Assembly (NCBI RefSeq): GCF_030381805.1
Contig: NZ_JAUDRH010000007.1
Coordinates: 124,001 to 188,000, forward strand
Direction of reading: 5' to 3'
DNA from: Chlorogloeopsis sp. ULAP01
GTDB lineage: Bacteria; Cyanobacteriota; Cyanobacteriia; Cyanobacteriales; Nostocaceae
DNA: 64,000 bases
Translations under genes and position numbers: made by a program
In this document: piece by piece, positions 16,062-24,427 of the stretch
How positions within the stretch are numbered: the first letter of the stretch is position 1
Layout of the letters: each line of letters begins with the position of its first letter
The notes under the pieces: model-generated
Databases searched by the model: none
What the model saw: the letters and a program-made list of their open reading frames with translations, nothing else
Told to the model about the DNA's origin: nothing

Positions 16062-19000
16062 CTACCTTTCTTCACCCTGATCGCCAATCATTCGATTGAG
16101 TAAATTAATTACTCGTTGTTCAAATTCCTGCGGGGTTATGCGTCCTTTGGTGAGAAATAGGGTTTGTCCTAGCCTTAATCGTTTGCGATCGCCCTCATCC
16201 AAATCGCGTGCTGTATATACAACTAACGGTACTTGGCAGAGGCGGTTATGCTGCCGCAGCCAATCTACTACAGTAAAACCGTCACATTCTGGTAATCCCA
16301 AATCCAGTACTAATAAGTCAGGGATAATGTTTTGGCTTACTTGTATAGCTTCTCGCCCGGTTTGGGCATAAAAAGTGGTAATGTTGTGGCTATTAAACAT
16401 GGCAATGAGTACCTGTGCCAAATCTTGATCGTCTTCTATAATCAGTACTTTGAGAGTTTGATTTTGTCGAGTAGTAGCTTTGTCTAAAGCTTGGCACAAC
16501 AACTTGATGTTTGGAGGTTTGACAATCCAGTCACTCACCCCTTCCGGCAGACCTTTACTCGCATCGGGTAATAAACCACTGAGAATAATTACAGGGATGT
16601 TTTGGGTATGTGGCTGTTGTTTGAGAATGGCTAAAGTTTCCCAACCGTCCATACCAGGCATCATTAAGTTAAGAATAATTGCATCAGGATGGTTCGCTGT
16701 TGCTTCCTCTACAGCCTCTTGTCCCGATCCAACTGCCAAAACTCGATAGCCTTTTTGTTCTAGCATGGTTTGCACAACAACGCGAACTGAAGGATCGTCG
16801 TCACACTGCAGAACTAGAGGAGGAGTGGGGGAGGGGGAGAGTGGGAGAGGGGGGGAGAGGGAGAGGGGGGGAGAATAATTCTCCGTGTCCCCGTGTCCCC
16901 TTGTCTCCGTGTCCTCTTCTGGGAGGATTGGTAGGGTAAAAAAGAAAGTACTACCTTCTCCTAAGGTACTTTCAGCCCAGATTTGCCCGCCATGATGTTG
17001 CAATATACTGCGACAAATAGCTAAACCCAAACCGGTTCCCCCTTTTTGGCGAGAGTCTGAGGCATCAACTTGTCCAAAACGCTCAAAAACAGTTTCCAAT
17101 TTCTCTGCCGGAATCCCGCGCCCTTGATCGCGGACTTTAAATAATATACTGGGAGATGAGAAAATAATCTCCCTGTCCCCTGTTCCCTCTTCTGCGCTCA
17201 ACCAAATCGTAGAACCTGGTGGTGAAAATTTAATTGCGTTACTGAGTAAGTTGGTAAGTACTTGAATAATGCGATCGGGATCGGCCCAGAGACGAACTGA
17301 TAAGGGAGAAACTGATATTGTTACCCCTGCCTGTGCTGCCATCTCTTCCATCAATTCAACTGACTGCCTGATTAAGTCAGCAGAATCACAGCTTTGCTTT
17401 GTCATCTGTATCTTTCCTGACTCGATGCGTTCGATATCTAGGATGTCGTTGATCAGACGTACCAGCCGATCCGTGTTGCTGGCAGCAATATTTAACATCC
17501 GTTGAGCATCTTCGGGCTGTGTTTGCAAAATGCCACTGGCTAGCAAATCCAAGGCTCCAGATATAGAAGTCAGGGGTGTGCGCAATTCGTGGTTAACTAC
17601 CGAAACAAACTCATCTTTGAGGCGCTCGACTTCGCGGCGATCGCTAATATCCTTCATGAAGCAATAATGTCCAATGAATTGCTGTTGATCGTAAGCTTTG
17701 ACCATCACTACTTGTTTATCAAAAACTGAGCCGTCTTTGCGTACAGCCCTAGCTTCTATTTCTGCTTTGCCGTTGGTAAGCATTTGTTGGTAGGCTGCAC
17801 TCAATTTTTCCCAATCGTCTGTATGAACAGTCAAAACCCACTCCATGCCAATCATTTCCTCGCTTTGGTAACCAACCATATTGGCATATGCTGGGTTTAC
17901 CTTGAGATAACGTCCCTGTTTATCCAACAGCGAGATACCTTCTACTGCACTTTCCAGCGCCTTACTGAGGTGGCGCAGTTCTTCTTCGGCTCGCTTGCGA
18001 TCGCTAATGTCAATTGCGACACCACCAAGAAATAATTTTCCAGCGCTATCCCAAATAGGAAACTTAAAAACTAACCAATTGTGGAGAGTGCCATCGGGTG
18101 TTGGTACTGTTTCCTCTAACTCAGCTGTTTGTCCTGTAGACACAACAACTTGATCGTGCTGATGAAGTTCCTGTGCTACCTCTATGGGAAACCTGTCAAA
18201 GTCTGTTTTCCCTCGTATATCTGCGAGCTTGACTTGGAAGATATGTTCAAATGTTTGATTAACATAAACATAACGTCCGTGGGCATCCTTCATAAAGCTA
18301 ACTGTGGGACTATTATTCATGAAGGCATGAAAACGTTGTTCGCTTTCGCGCAGTGCTTCCTCTGCTCGCTTGCGATCAGTAATGTCACTACCAATGCCGA
18401 GAAACCCTGTAATATTGTTATGAGTATCACGCAAAGCTGTGATTGAGAGCAGTACTGGGAAACGCGAACCATCCTTGCGGATGTAAGTCCATTCGCGTTC
18501 GTCTACCTCCCCAAGGATCGCATGGGCAACAAAAACCTCAAACCCTGCTTCAATAGTGAATCCTAATTCTTGCGATAACTGTTGCGCCCTCTGTACAATT
18601 TCGTCTTGATCGTGGATGATAACTGGGGTTGTTTTCCCAACTACTTCTGCTGCTGTATATCCTAATAATCGCTCTGCGGCACGATTAAAGGTGAGGATAG
18701 TACCATCTACCGTTGTGGAAATAATTGTGTAGTTGGCACTATCCAAAATTGCTCGCTGGAGCATCGTTGTCTGTTGGAGAGCTTCCTCGGCTCGCTTGCG
18801 ATCGCTAATATCTAGGGTGACGCCAATCATGCGGGTAGGGCTACCATCAGCCTCACAAATAGCGCTTCCCCGTGCCAATACCCAATGAACGCTATGATCG
18901 GGCCAAATGTTGCGGTACTCCGCTTCATAATCAATTTTTTGTTCCAACGCTCGACTGACAGATTCGCGCACGTAAGCACGATCTTCAGGATGGATGCGTT

Positions 19001-19673
19001 CAAATAGCATACTGTAGGAAAGCTCTACTTCACTTGACAAACCAAAGTTTGCCTTGCACTGAGCAGATGCAGATAATTCTCCTGTTTTCAGATCAAGTTG
19101 CCAAGCCCCAAGTTTAGCTGCCTGTAATGCTAACCTTAGCTGTTGTTCGCTTTCTTGCAGTGCTTCATTGGCTTTTACTAGCTCTTTTGTTCGTTCTTGA
19201 ACTCGGATTTCTAACTCATCATGGGCTTTGCGTAATGCTGCTTCCGCTTTTTGACGTTCTGCAATCTGCTGTTGCAGTTTTTGGTTAGCTGCTTCTAGTT
19301 GGGCTGTACTAGGTATTTCCAGTGCCTTAGGTACTAATTCCACTAATATGATGGCTGTATAAAGTGAAACTAGTGCCGTAATGGCTTTAATCGAGCCAGA
19401 TAGCCAGTAAATCGGATGCCAAAGTGTCCAAACCTCCATGACATGAGTTGTACCGCAAGCGACGATAAACACTCCAAACAACAAAAAAATCCTTTTGAAA
19501 GGAACATCTTGTCGCTTCTGGATGAAATAGAACAATGTGAAGGGAATCGAATAATATGCTAGAGCAATTAAGGAATCTGATAACAAATGCAACCACACCA
19601 ACCCTGGATTCCACAGATAACAATGTCCGTGAGGGATAAAGGGGCTGGAGGTGAAAAAGGTATGTAATACCAT
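16062..19673 (-). CDS. Hybrid histidine kinase with ethylene-receptor-like membrane domain
   Basis: The product is 1203 residues. Residues 15-115 form three membrane helices with the ethylene-receptor pattern: D33 and Y41 in LLSDSLIALAYYSIP and C73-x3-H77 in ACGTTHVMEVWTL, the positions that bind Cu(I) in plant ETR1. A coiled coil (about 120-180) follows, then four PAS domains, each ending in DISDRKRAEE-type joints. HisKA has H695 in VVNHELRTPL. HATPase shows the N box NLLSNAIKFS and the G boxes DQGRGIP and GTGLGLAI. Two receivers follow. The first lacks its Asp (IILNLMMPGMDG, N1002); the second keeps it (LVLDLGLPECDG). Repeat-derived segments occur near residues 827-842 and 917-953. It is likely a sensor that feeds the flanking regulators. 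Confidence 0.88.
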   Translation of the reverse strand: MVLHTFFTSSPFIPHGHCYLWNPGLVWLHLLSDSLIALAYYSIPFTLFYFIQKRQDVPFKRIFLLFGVFIVACGTTHVMEVWTLWHPIYWLSGSIKAITALVSLYTAIILVELVPKALEIPSTAQLEAANQKLQQQIAERQKAEAALRKAHDELEIRVQERTKELVKANEALQESEQQLRLALQAAKLGAWQLDLKTGELSASAQCKANFGLSSEVELSYSMLFERIHPEDRAYVRESVSRALEQKIDYEAEYRNIWPDHSVHWVLARGSAICEADGSPTRMIGVTLDISDRKRAEEALQQTTMLQRAILDSANYTIISTTVDGTILTFNRAAERLLGYTAAEVVGKTTPVIIHDQDEIVQRAQQLSQELGFTIEAGFEVFVAHAILGEVDEREWTYIRKDGSRFPVLLSITALRDTHNNITGFLGIGSDITDRKRAEEALRESEQRFHAFMNNSPTVSFMKDAHGRYVYVNQTFEHIFQVKLADIRGKTDFDRFPIEVAQELHQHDQVVVSTGQTAELEETVPTPDGTLHNWLVFKFPIWDSAGKLFLGGVAIDISDRKRAEEELRHLSKALESAVEGISLLDKQGRYLKVNPAYANMVGYQSEEMIGMEWVLTVHTDDWEKLSAAYQQMLTNGKAEIEARAVRKDGSVFDKQVVMVKAYDQQQFIGHYCFMKDISDRREVERLKDEFVSVVNHELRTPLTSISGALDLLASGILQTQPEDAQRMLNIAASNTDRLVRLINDILDIERIESGKIQMTKQSCDSADLIRQSVELMEEMAAQAGVTISVSPLSVRLWADPDRIIQVLTNLLSNAIKFSPPGSTIWLSAEEGTGDREIIFSSPSILFKVRDQGRGIPAEKLETVFERFGQVDASDSRQKGGTGLGLAICRSILQHHGGQIWAESTLGEGSTFFFTLPILPEEDTETRGHGDTENYSPPLSLSPPLPLSPSPTPPLVLQCDDDPSVRVVVQTMLEQKGYRVLAVGSGQEAVEEATANHPDAIILNLMMPGMDGWETLAILKQQPHTQNIPVIILSGLLPDASKGLPEGVSDWIVKPPNIKLLCQALDKATTRQNQTLKVLIIEDDQDLAQVLIAMFNSHNITTFYAQTGREAIQVSQNIIPDLLVLDLGLPECDGFTVVDWLRQHNRLCQVPLVVYTARDLDEGDRKRLRLGQTLFLTKGRITPQEFEQRVINLLNRMIGDQGEER
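16815..16925. repeat. Dispersed repeat inserted in frame in the hybrid kinase
   Basis: GA- and CT-rich runs (GGAGAGTGGGAGAGGGGG on the plus strand, then CCGTGTCCCCGTGTCCCC) lie inside the kinase gene exactly between the catalytic and first receiver domains. On the coding strand they encode EEDTETRGHGDTE and a Ser/Pro/Leu-rich run. The insertion leaves the frame intact. Similar sequence occurs in two other genes at 21495-21612 and 40935-41045, and in spacers. Confidence 0.8.
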
Positions 19674-19860
19674 TTTGGATACTTCAATAAGCTCAGTACA
19701 AATTTTGGATTTTGGATTGGAAATAGCCTTCTGTGTCTGGATTTGGTGAATGCATCTGTCGCAATCATTTTCTAAATTGTTGTAATAATTCTAATGTATA
19801 TTTTTATATTGACTGGAATTAGTTGAGGATAGGGAAGAACTGTACCCTGTCACCTGTAAC
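19674..19860. other. Short spacer with a TTTTGGATT repeat
   Basis: Between the two minus-strand signalling genes. It contains AAATTTTGGATTTTGGATTG (19700-19719), a tandem motif also present at 46553-46586 and, in single form, at 56841. Nothing else was recognised. Confidence 0.45.
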
Positions 19861-22284
19861 CTAGTATTTATAATTACTCAATACTTTATTTCTTCCCGTT
19901 ATTTTTGCCTGCTCAAGAACTGTGTCAGCAGACTGGTAGAGGGCTTGAAGATTGTTACCAGCTTGAGGATACTCTATAACTGCTGCACTGAAGGTGGCAT
20001 GAAATTTTTGAGCATTAGCAGTTGTAAACTCAATCTGACGAAAACTCTTGAGAACTTCTAAAAGCCTTCGCACTCCATCACTTTTGTTCATTCCCGCCAT
20101 CCCCACAACAAATTCCGTACCACCCCAACGACCGACTACATCCTGAGTGTGGAATACTTGTCGCAACAATTGCCCTAAACGGGATAATACGCGATCGCCG
20201 ATCATATGACCATGCTGATGATTAATTTGCTTGAGATTGTCTAAATCCACAATAGCGAAGCAAAAGGATTGATGGTGGCGATCACTCCATGCTAGCTGAC
20301 GTTCTATGTCTTGGGTGGACTTGCGACGATTGGACACAAACGTTAGGGCGTCGATTTCTGCTAGATGCCGTTGAGCAAGCGATCGCTCTAAACGATTGAG
20401 AATTCGAGTAATCAGTTCTGGTTCAACAATCGGTTTGCTAATGTAGTCGTCAGCACCCGCCGCAAATATCTGCTGTTTAGTTATAGTATCGCTATGACCT
20501 GTGAGAAATAAGATAGGTAATCCACTCCACCGAGGCTCATTACGTACAACTTGGCATAACTCTATACCACTTATTCCAGGCATTTCCACATCTAAAATCA
20601 GCAGTTCCGGTTCAGCAACTGCTATGGCTTCCAAAAATCGAAGTGGATTATCTAGGGTGTAAACTTTAACTCCCCAAGGAACCAGTAAAGTCTGGACAGC
20701 AGCTAAGATCTGAGGATCGTCGTCTACAACCATTACCTTTGCTTCAGTGGGAAGAGAATATTGTAATATTTGATGTACTGTTTCCAGTACTGTAGTTGGA
20801 GAAATCGGCTTCTGTAAGACCGCACGTCCACCCAAACGGGCAACTTTTACCCGGTCTAGGAGACTGTTTTGCTCTGTCATAATTATTACTGGTACTGCTG
20901 GAATACGGTTACTCAGTTCTGCTAATAAAGCCAGAGCATTTTCTGCATTCTCGTCAGAGGGAAGCTCAAGCAATACAACATCAGGGCAATCTTGAGTTAG
21001 CAACTCCTTCGCAGCGATCGCATTTGGGGCAATTTGCGTTCGCGTAGCGTGCGCTAAACGCACTCGTGTATCCCAATTCTTTGTCTCCCTCACCAACATC
21101 TGGGCGAATTCCCTATCGTGCTCGACAATCAACAGCGATGGACGTTCATTCGCTAGTTGATTGACTGATAACAATCCCGGCTTATACCTGAAGTTCAACA
21201 GTTGCAACTCTTGGCGCAATGCCAAAACTAATTGCATCAGATGCTGTTTTGTTGCTGGTTTGAGTTGATTGCCTTTTTCTAATAGAGACTCTATTTCTTG
21301 GGCTAGACGAGATCCTTCATCAGAGCCAAACATACCTAGAGAACCAACTAACTTGTGAGCCTCTAGCTTTGCTTGTGACTGCATTTCCTCACTTAGTTTT
21401 CCCTGTAACAGTATGGTAGAAGCTTGTCCAATCGCAACCACTCGCTCTTCAAGTTTGTGTACTACCTCCTCCCAAACTTTAGAAATTCCAGTTGAAACTG
21501 GATTTTGGTTGGTGGAAACAGACTCAGAGAGGTTGAGACGCTCTGACGCGGAGAAACTTTTATTTACATTCCCCGTGTCTCCACCTCCCCGTGTCGCCGC
21601 GTCCTCTTTCTCGGCTGGCTTGAGTCGATATCCAATGCCATAAACAGTCTCAACTGGATCTTCTCCAAGTCCCACTGCTTTGAGTTTCTGCCGTAAACTT
21701 TTCATATGGGATCTAACTGTGTCTTCTGTAGGTGGTTCTTCAAATGACCACAAATGATCTATTAAGGCACTACAGCTAAAAATCCGGTGATTGTTACGTA
21801 GAAAAAGTTCTAGTAAACCGTACTCCTTGGGAGTCAAATGCAGAAGCTTGCCATTACAGCTAACTTCGCAAGTACTAGGATCGAGTTGCAGGTTTTTCCA
21901 ATGCAACACAGGAGGTAATGCTGAACCACTCCGACGCAATAAAGCACGGATGCGAGCTAATAACTCTTGAAAATCAAAAGGTTTAGCAACATAATCATCT
22001 GCACCAGCATCTAAACCTATCACCTTAGTTTTGCTGGTATCTTGAGCTGTTAATAGAAGAATAGGTGTTTGATTACCGCTTGCTCTTAAGCGCCGACAGA
22101 GACTAATTCCATCTAGTTTAGGCAGCAATACATCTAGCAAAATCAAGTCATAAGTAAATAAATCGGCAAAATCCCAACCTTCCTGCCCATCCTTGGCAAT
22201 ATCAACAGCATAATGCTGATTTCTCAGGGATTTGGCAAGTGATTGGGCTATGACTTCATCATCTTCAATTAATAAAATTCTCAT
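19861..22284 (-). CDS. OmpR-type response regulator with Hpt-like region, extra receivers and degenerate GGDEF
   Basis: The product is 807 residues. The order is: receiver (D51 in LILLDVLLPKLDG), winged-helix DNA-binding domain (about 125-226, ending VYGIGYRLKP), a 40-residue repeat-derived linker, a helical region with KLEAHKLVGSLGMFG resembling a phosphotransfer Hpt domain, a degenerate receiver with Glu instead of Asp (VVLLELPSDE), an intact receiver (LLILDVEMPGISG) and a GGDEF-like domain. That last domain has WGGTEF, so it probably does not make cyclic di-GMP. It probably controls transcription at the end of the relay begun by the downstream kinase gene, which is 187 bp away in the same direction. 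Confidence 0.87.
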   Translation of the reverse strand: MRILLIEDDEVIAQSLAKSLRNQHYAVDIAKDGQEGWDFADLFTYDLILLDVLLPKLDGISLCRRLRASGNQTPILLLTAQDTSKTKVIGLDAGADDYVAKPFDFQELLARIRALLRRSGSALPPVLHWKNLQLDPSTCEVSCNGKLLHLTPKEYGLLELFLRNNHRIFSCSALIDHLWSFEEPPTEDTVRSHMKSLRQKLKAVGLGEDPVETVYGIGYRLKPAEKEDAATRGGGDTGNVNKSFSASERLNLSESVSTNQNPVSTGISKVWEEVVHKLEERVVAIGQASTILLQGKLSEEMQSQAKLEAHKLVGSLGMFGSDEGSRLAQEIESLLEKGNQLKPATKQHLMQLVLALRQELQLLNFRYKPGLLSVNQLANERPSLLIVEHDREFAQMLVRETKNWDTRVRLAHATRTQIAPNAIAAKELLTQDCPDVVLLELPSDENAENALALLAELSNRIPAVPVIIMTEQNSLLDRVKVARLGGRAVLQKPISPTTVLETVHQILQYSLPTEAKVMVVDDDPQILAAVQTLLVPWGVKVYTLDNPLRFLEAIAVAEPELLILDVEMPGISGIELCQVVRNEPRWSGLPILFLTGHSDTITKQQIFAAGADDYISKPIVEPELITRILNRLERSLAQRHLAEIDALTFVSNRRKSTQDIERQLAWSDRHHQSFCFAIVDLDNLKQINHQHGHMIGDRVLSRLGQLLRQVFHTQDVVGRWGGTEFVVGMAGMNKSDGVRRLLEVLKSFRQIEFTTANAQKFHATFSAAVIEYPQAGNNLQALYQSADTVLEQAKITGRNKVLSNYKY
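21495..21612. repeat. Dispersed repeat inserted in frame in the response regulator
   Basis: Between the DNA-binding and Hpt-like domains the gene encodes KEDAATRGGGDTG, then SFSASERLNLS, about residues 225-264. This is nearly the same peptide as EEDTGTRGGGDTG and SFSASPRLNLS in the M28 peptidase at 40935-41045. The DNA has outward arms (CCCGTGTC... and its partner GAGACG...), typical of intergenic repeats here. Confidence 0.85.
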
Positions 22285-23104
22285 AGCGGCTCATAACCGC
22301 AAAATCCTCATTAATTCAATGAAAATGACTAAATCTTTTTGTAAAGATATACTTTTAGCCTAGCTTAACTTGGACAGTAGTTTAACTTGCCTTTGTAAAT
22401 ATCAACATCTTGCACTATCTATTTCTAACGATGATATGGATTAACTTCTCCCTATCAATTTTCTGAGGATAGACTAGGCAAAAAAAAGCAAGATAGAAGG
22501 GAGCAGCAAAGAAGTTTTTGCCTCTTCCTCACAATCTACACCCTCCAGTGACTAACCCTCAGCCTTCAGACTTTCACTAAGTTTTTTGCTCAAAAATTTA
22601 AATGTAATTACAAATGAATTACCAAATCAATTTATAATGTATATCTAATCACGTTTTACTAACAGTATTAATCTGACTTTTATCCTTAATAATTGCGAAA
22701 ATAGCTTCTTAATTAGCTTAAATTTATTTAATCTTTTCTAATAGGTGAATAAAATCTGACATAATATTCTAGTGACAATCAAAATGCAAAAATTCACCTT
22801 CGAGGTGAGTTCACTAAGTGAATGGATATATTTTAATTGACACCTATCAGCCTGTTTATCTCAATTGATTTCAATACAAAATCAGGTTGGAGGTGTTTTT
22901 CTTGTTCCATTTAACTACGAACTATCTTGGTGATTTTAAAACTATATGATAGTAATTCTTAATTAAAATGTAGAGCTTAGATTGTTGTGAAAATGATTAT
23001 CGTCTAATCAAACTAATTTTACAAGTGAAAATCAGGATTTAAAGATTTAACTTAACTGGTTTTAATTGTTTTGATGCAAGCTTTTTGAATCGGGGCAGTC
23101 GAGT
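22285..23104. other. AT-rich spacer with a small tandem hairpin
   Basis: An 820-bp divergent spacer. TCACCTTCGAGGTGA (22794-22808) and TTCACTAAGTGAA (22810-22822) are two adjacent perfect hairpins, the first with a stable TTCG loop. No coding frame was supported. The promoters of the regulator (minus) and of the aldo/keto-reductase-like gene (plus) must lie here. Confidence 0.45.
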
Positions 23105-23911
23105 ATGGAGTTAGTAACCCAAAACGGACAGCCAACAAGCATAATCGGTTTGGCGGGGCATTCAGGGTTAGATAGTACGGCAGTGACAGTAGCATTCGAG
23201 GCAGGAGTCAATTACTTCTTCTTTTACAACCTAAAGTTTGAGAGCTTGTTGGGGGGACTAAAATCTCTTTTAGCGAGCAAACGCAAACAAGTTTTGGTTG
23301 CAACAGGATATCAAGAACGGGATATTAGCGGGTTGCGTAGTTATTTCGACTCTGTGCGTCGTTGTCTAAATGTCGATGAAGTGGATGTCTTTTTTGCTGA
23401 GTATGTCTGTCCTGATGATGATATGACTCAAGTTGAGGCAATGCTGGATGAATTATATTCTTGGCAAGAAAAAAGACTTGTACGTTATGTGGGAGTTAGT
23501 ACCCACAACCGAACCCTTGCCTTGAAACTAATTAATCTAGGTAAGTTTCAGGTATTGATGCATCGTTACAATATGGCTCATCGCAAAGTAGAAGAGGATG
23601 TTTTACCATCTGCTTACAAGGCTGGGATTCCTGTGGTTGCTTTCACCTGTACACGTTGGAAAACTCTTTTACAAGGGCATCCCCGTTGGCAACAAGAACC
23701 TCCTACTGCGGCGGATTGCTATCGCTACGTACTACATCAAAAAGCAGTAAATTTAGCACTTACAGCCCCACAAAATTTACAACAATTAGAGGCAAACCTG
23801 TCTGTCCTCAATGCTCCACCACTCACTCCTGAAGAAATTGACTATTGGCAAGCATACGGCAACTTGATTTACGGGACAGGACAAGATGCATTTGAGACTC
23901 AATGGATGTAA
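23105..23911 (+). CDS. Aldo/keto-reductase-fold protein lacking the catalytic tetrad
   Basis: The product is 268 residues with the family's overall pattern: IIGLAGHSGL, then the position of NYFDTAxxYG occupied by NYFFFYNLKFES, LVATGYQERD in place of the usual ATK, VDVFFAEYVC in place of the His-bearing strand, and RYVGVSTHN close to the conserved VGVSN. All four usual catalytic residues (Asp, Tyr, Lys, His) therefore seem replaced. The C-terminal part ends with LTPEEIDYWQAYGNLIYGTG, family-like. It may be a binding or regulatory protein rather than an oxidoreductase. Start ATG 23105; the ribosome-binding site is weak. Confidence 0.75.
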   Translation: MELVTQNGQPTSIIGLAGHSGLDSTAVTVAFEAGVNYFFFYNLKFESLLGGLKSLLASKRKQVLVATGYQERDISGLRSYFDSVRRCLNVDEVDVFFAEYVCPDDDMTQVEAMLDELYSWQEKRLVRYVGVSTHNRTLALKLINLGKFQVLMHRYNMAHRKVEEDVLPSAYKAGIPVVAFTCTRWKTLLQGHPRWQQEPPTAADCYRYVLHQKAVNLALTAPQNLQQLEANLSVLNAPPLTPEEIDYWQAYGNLIYGTGQDAFETQWM

Positions 23912-24427
23912 GTAGCAGGAGGAATAAATAGGGGCTAGGGACGCTTGAAGAGGAGCCAGCGCTCTTGGTAGGGTTTCCAACGGACAGTTCCTACAACGGG
24001 AGGCTTTGGGGCCCCCACGGAGGAGCTCGCCGTGGGCGGGTTTCCCGACTTGTAGACGCCCGTCAGGGCGGCTTCCCGGAGGGTAGCGACTGGCGTTGGG
24101 GTTGGGGGGAGACCCCTGCAACGGACTGTCCTCCTCCACAGGCGACTGGCGTAGACGCCGAAGGCGGATAAGCGAAAGTAAGGGTTCCCCAACTTGTAGA
24201 CGCGCTTTGCGCGGCTTCCCGTTCCCCGGAGGGGTTCCGAAGGTAGGCTGGCGACTGGCGTGAGGGGGACAGGAGCCAGTGCGCCCTTGCGGTTTCCTCC
24301 GTTATAGCACCTGGCGTGGTGAGACAAGGAGACAAGGCACAAGAACGTGCTGATCGATTCTCCGTGTCCCCACCTCCCGTATCCTCTTCTTCCCAATCAC
24401 CAATCCCCGATACTCAGTACCCTTTTA
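23912..24427. repeat. Repeat-dense spacer (small dispersed repeats)
   Basis: This 516-bp spacer is GC-rich compared with its surroundings and is built from repeated short modules: GCTTCCCGGAGGGTAGCGAC, GACTTGTAGACGC, GCGACTGGCG and CCGTGTCCCC. The 50 bp at 24046-24095 recurs exactly, in reverse complement, at 38042-38091. A related module is at 24199-24229. The overlapping open frames on both strands are repeats, not genes. Confidence 0.8.

Noticed and set aside
23935..24396. Several overlapping open frames of 60-150 codons on both strands
   Set aside because: They consist of dispersed repeats with low-complexity translations and no ribosome-binding sites.
23912..24427. CRISPR array
   Set aside because: Repeated modules vary in length and orientation and have no regular spacers.
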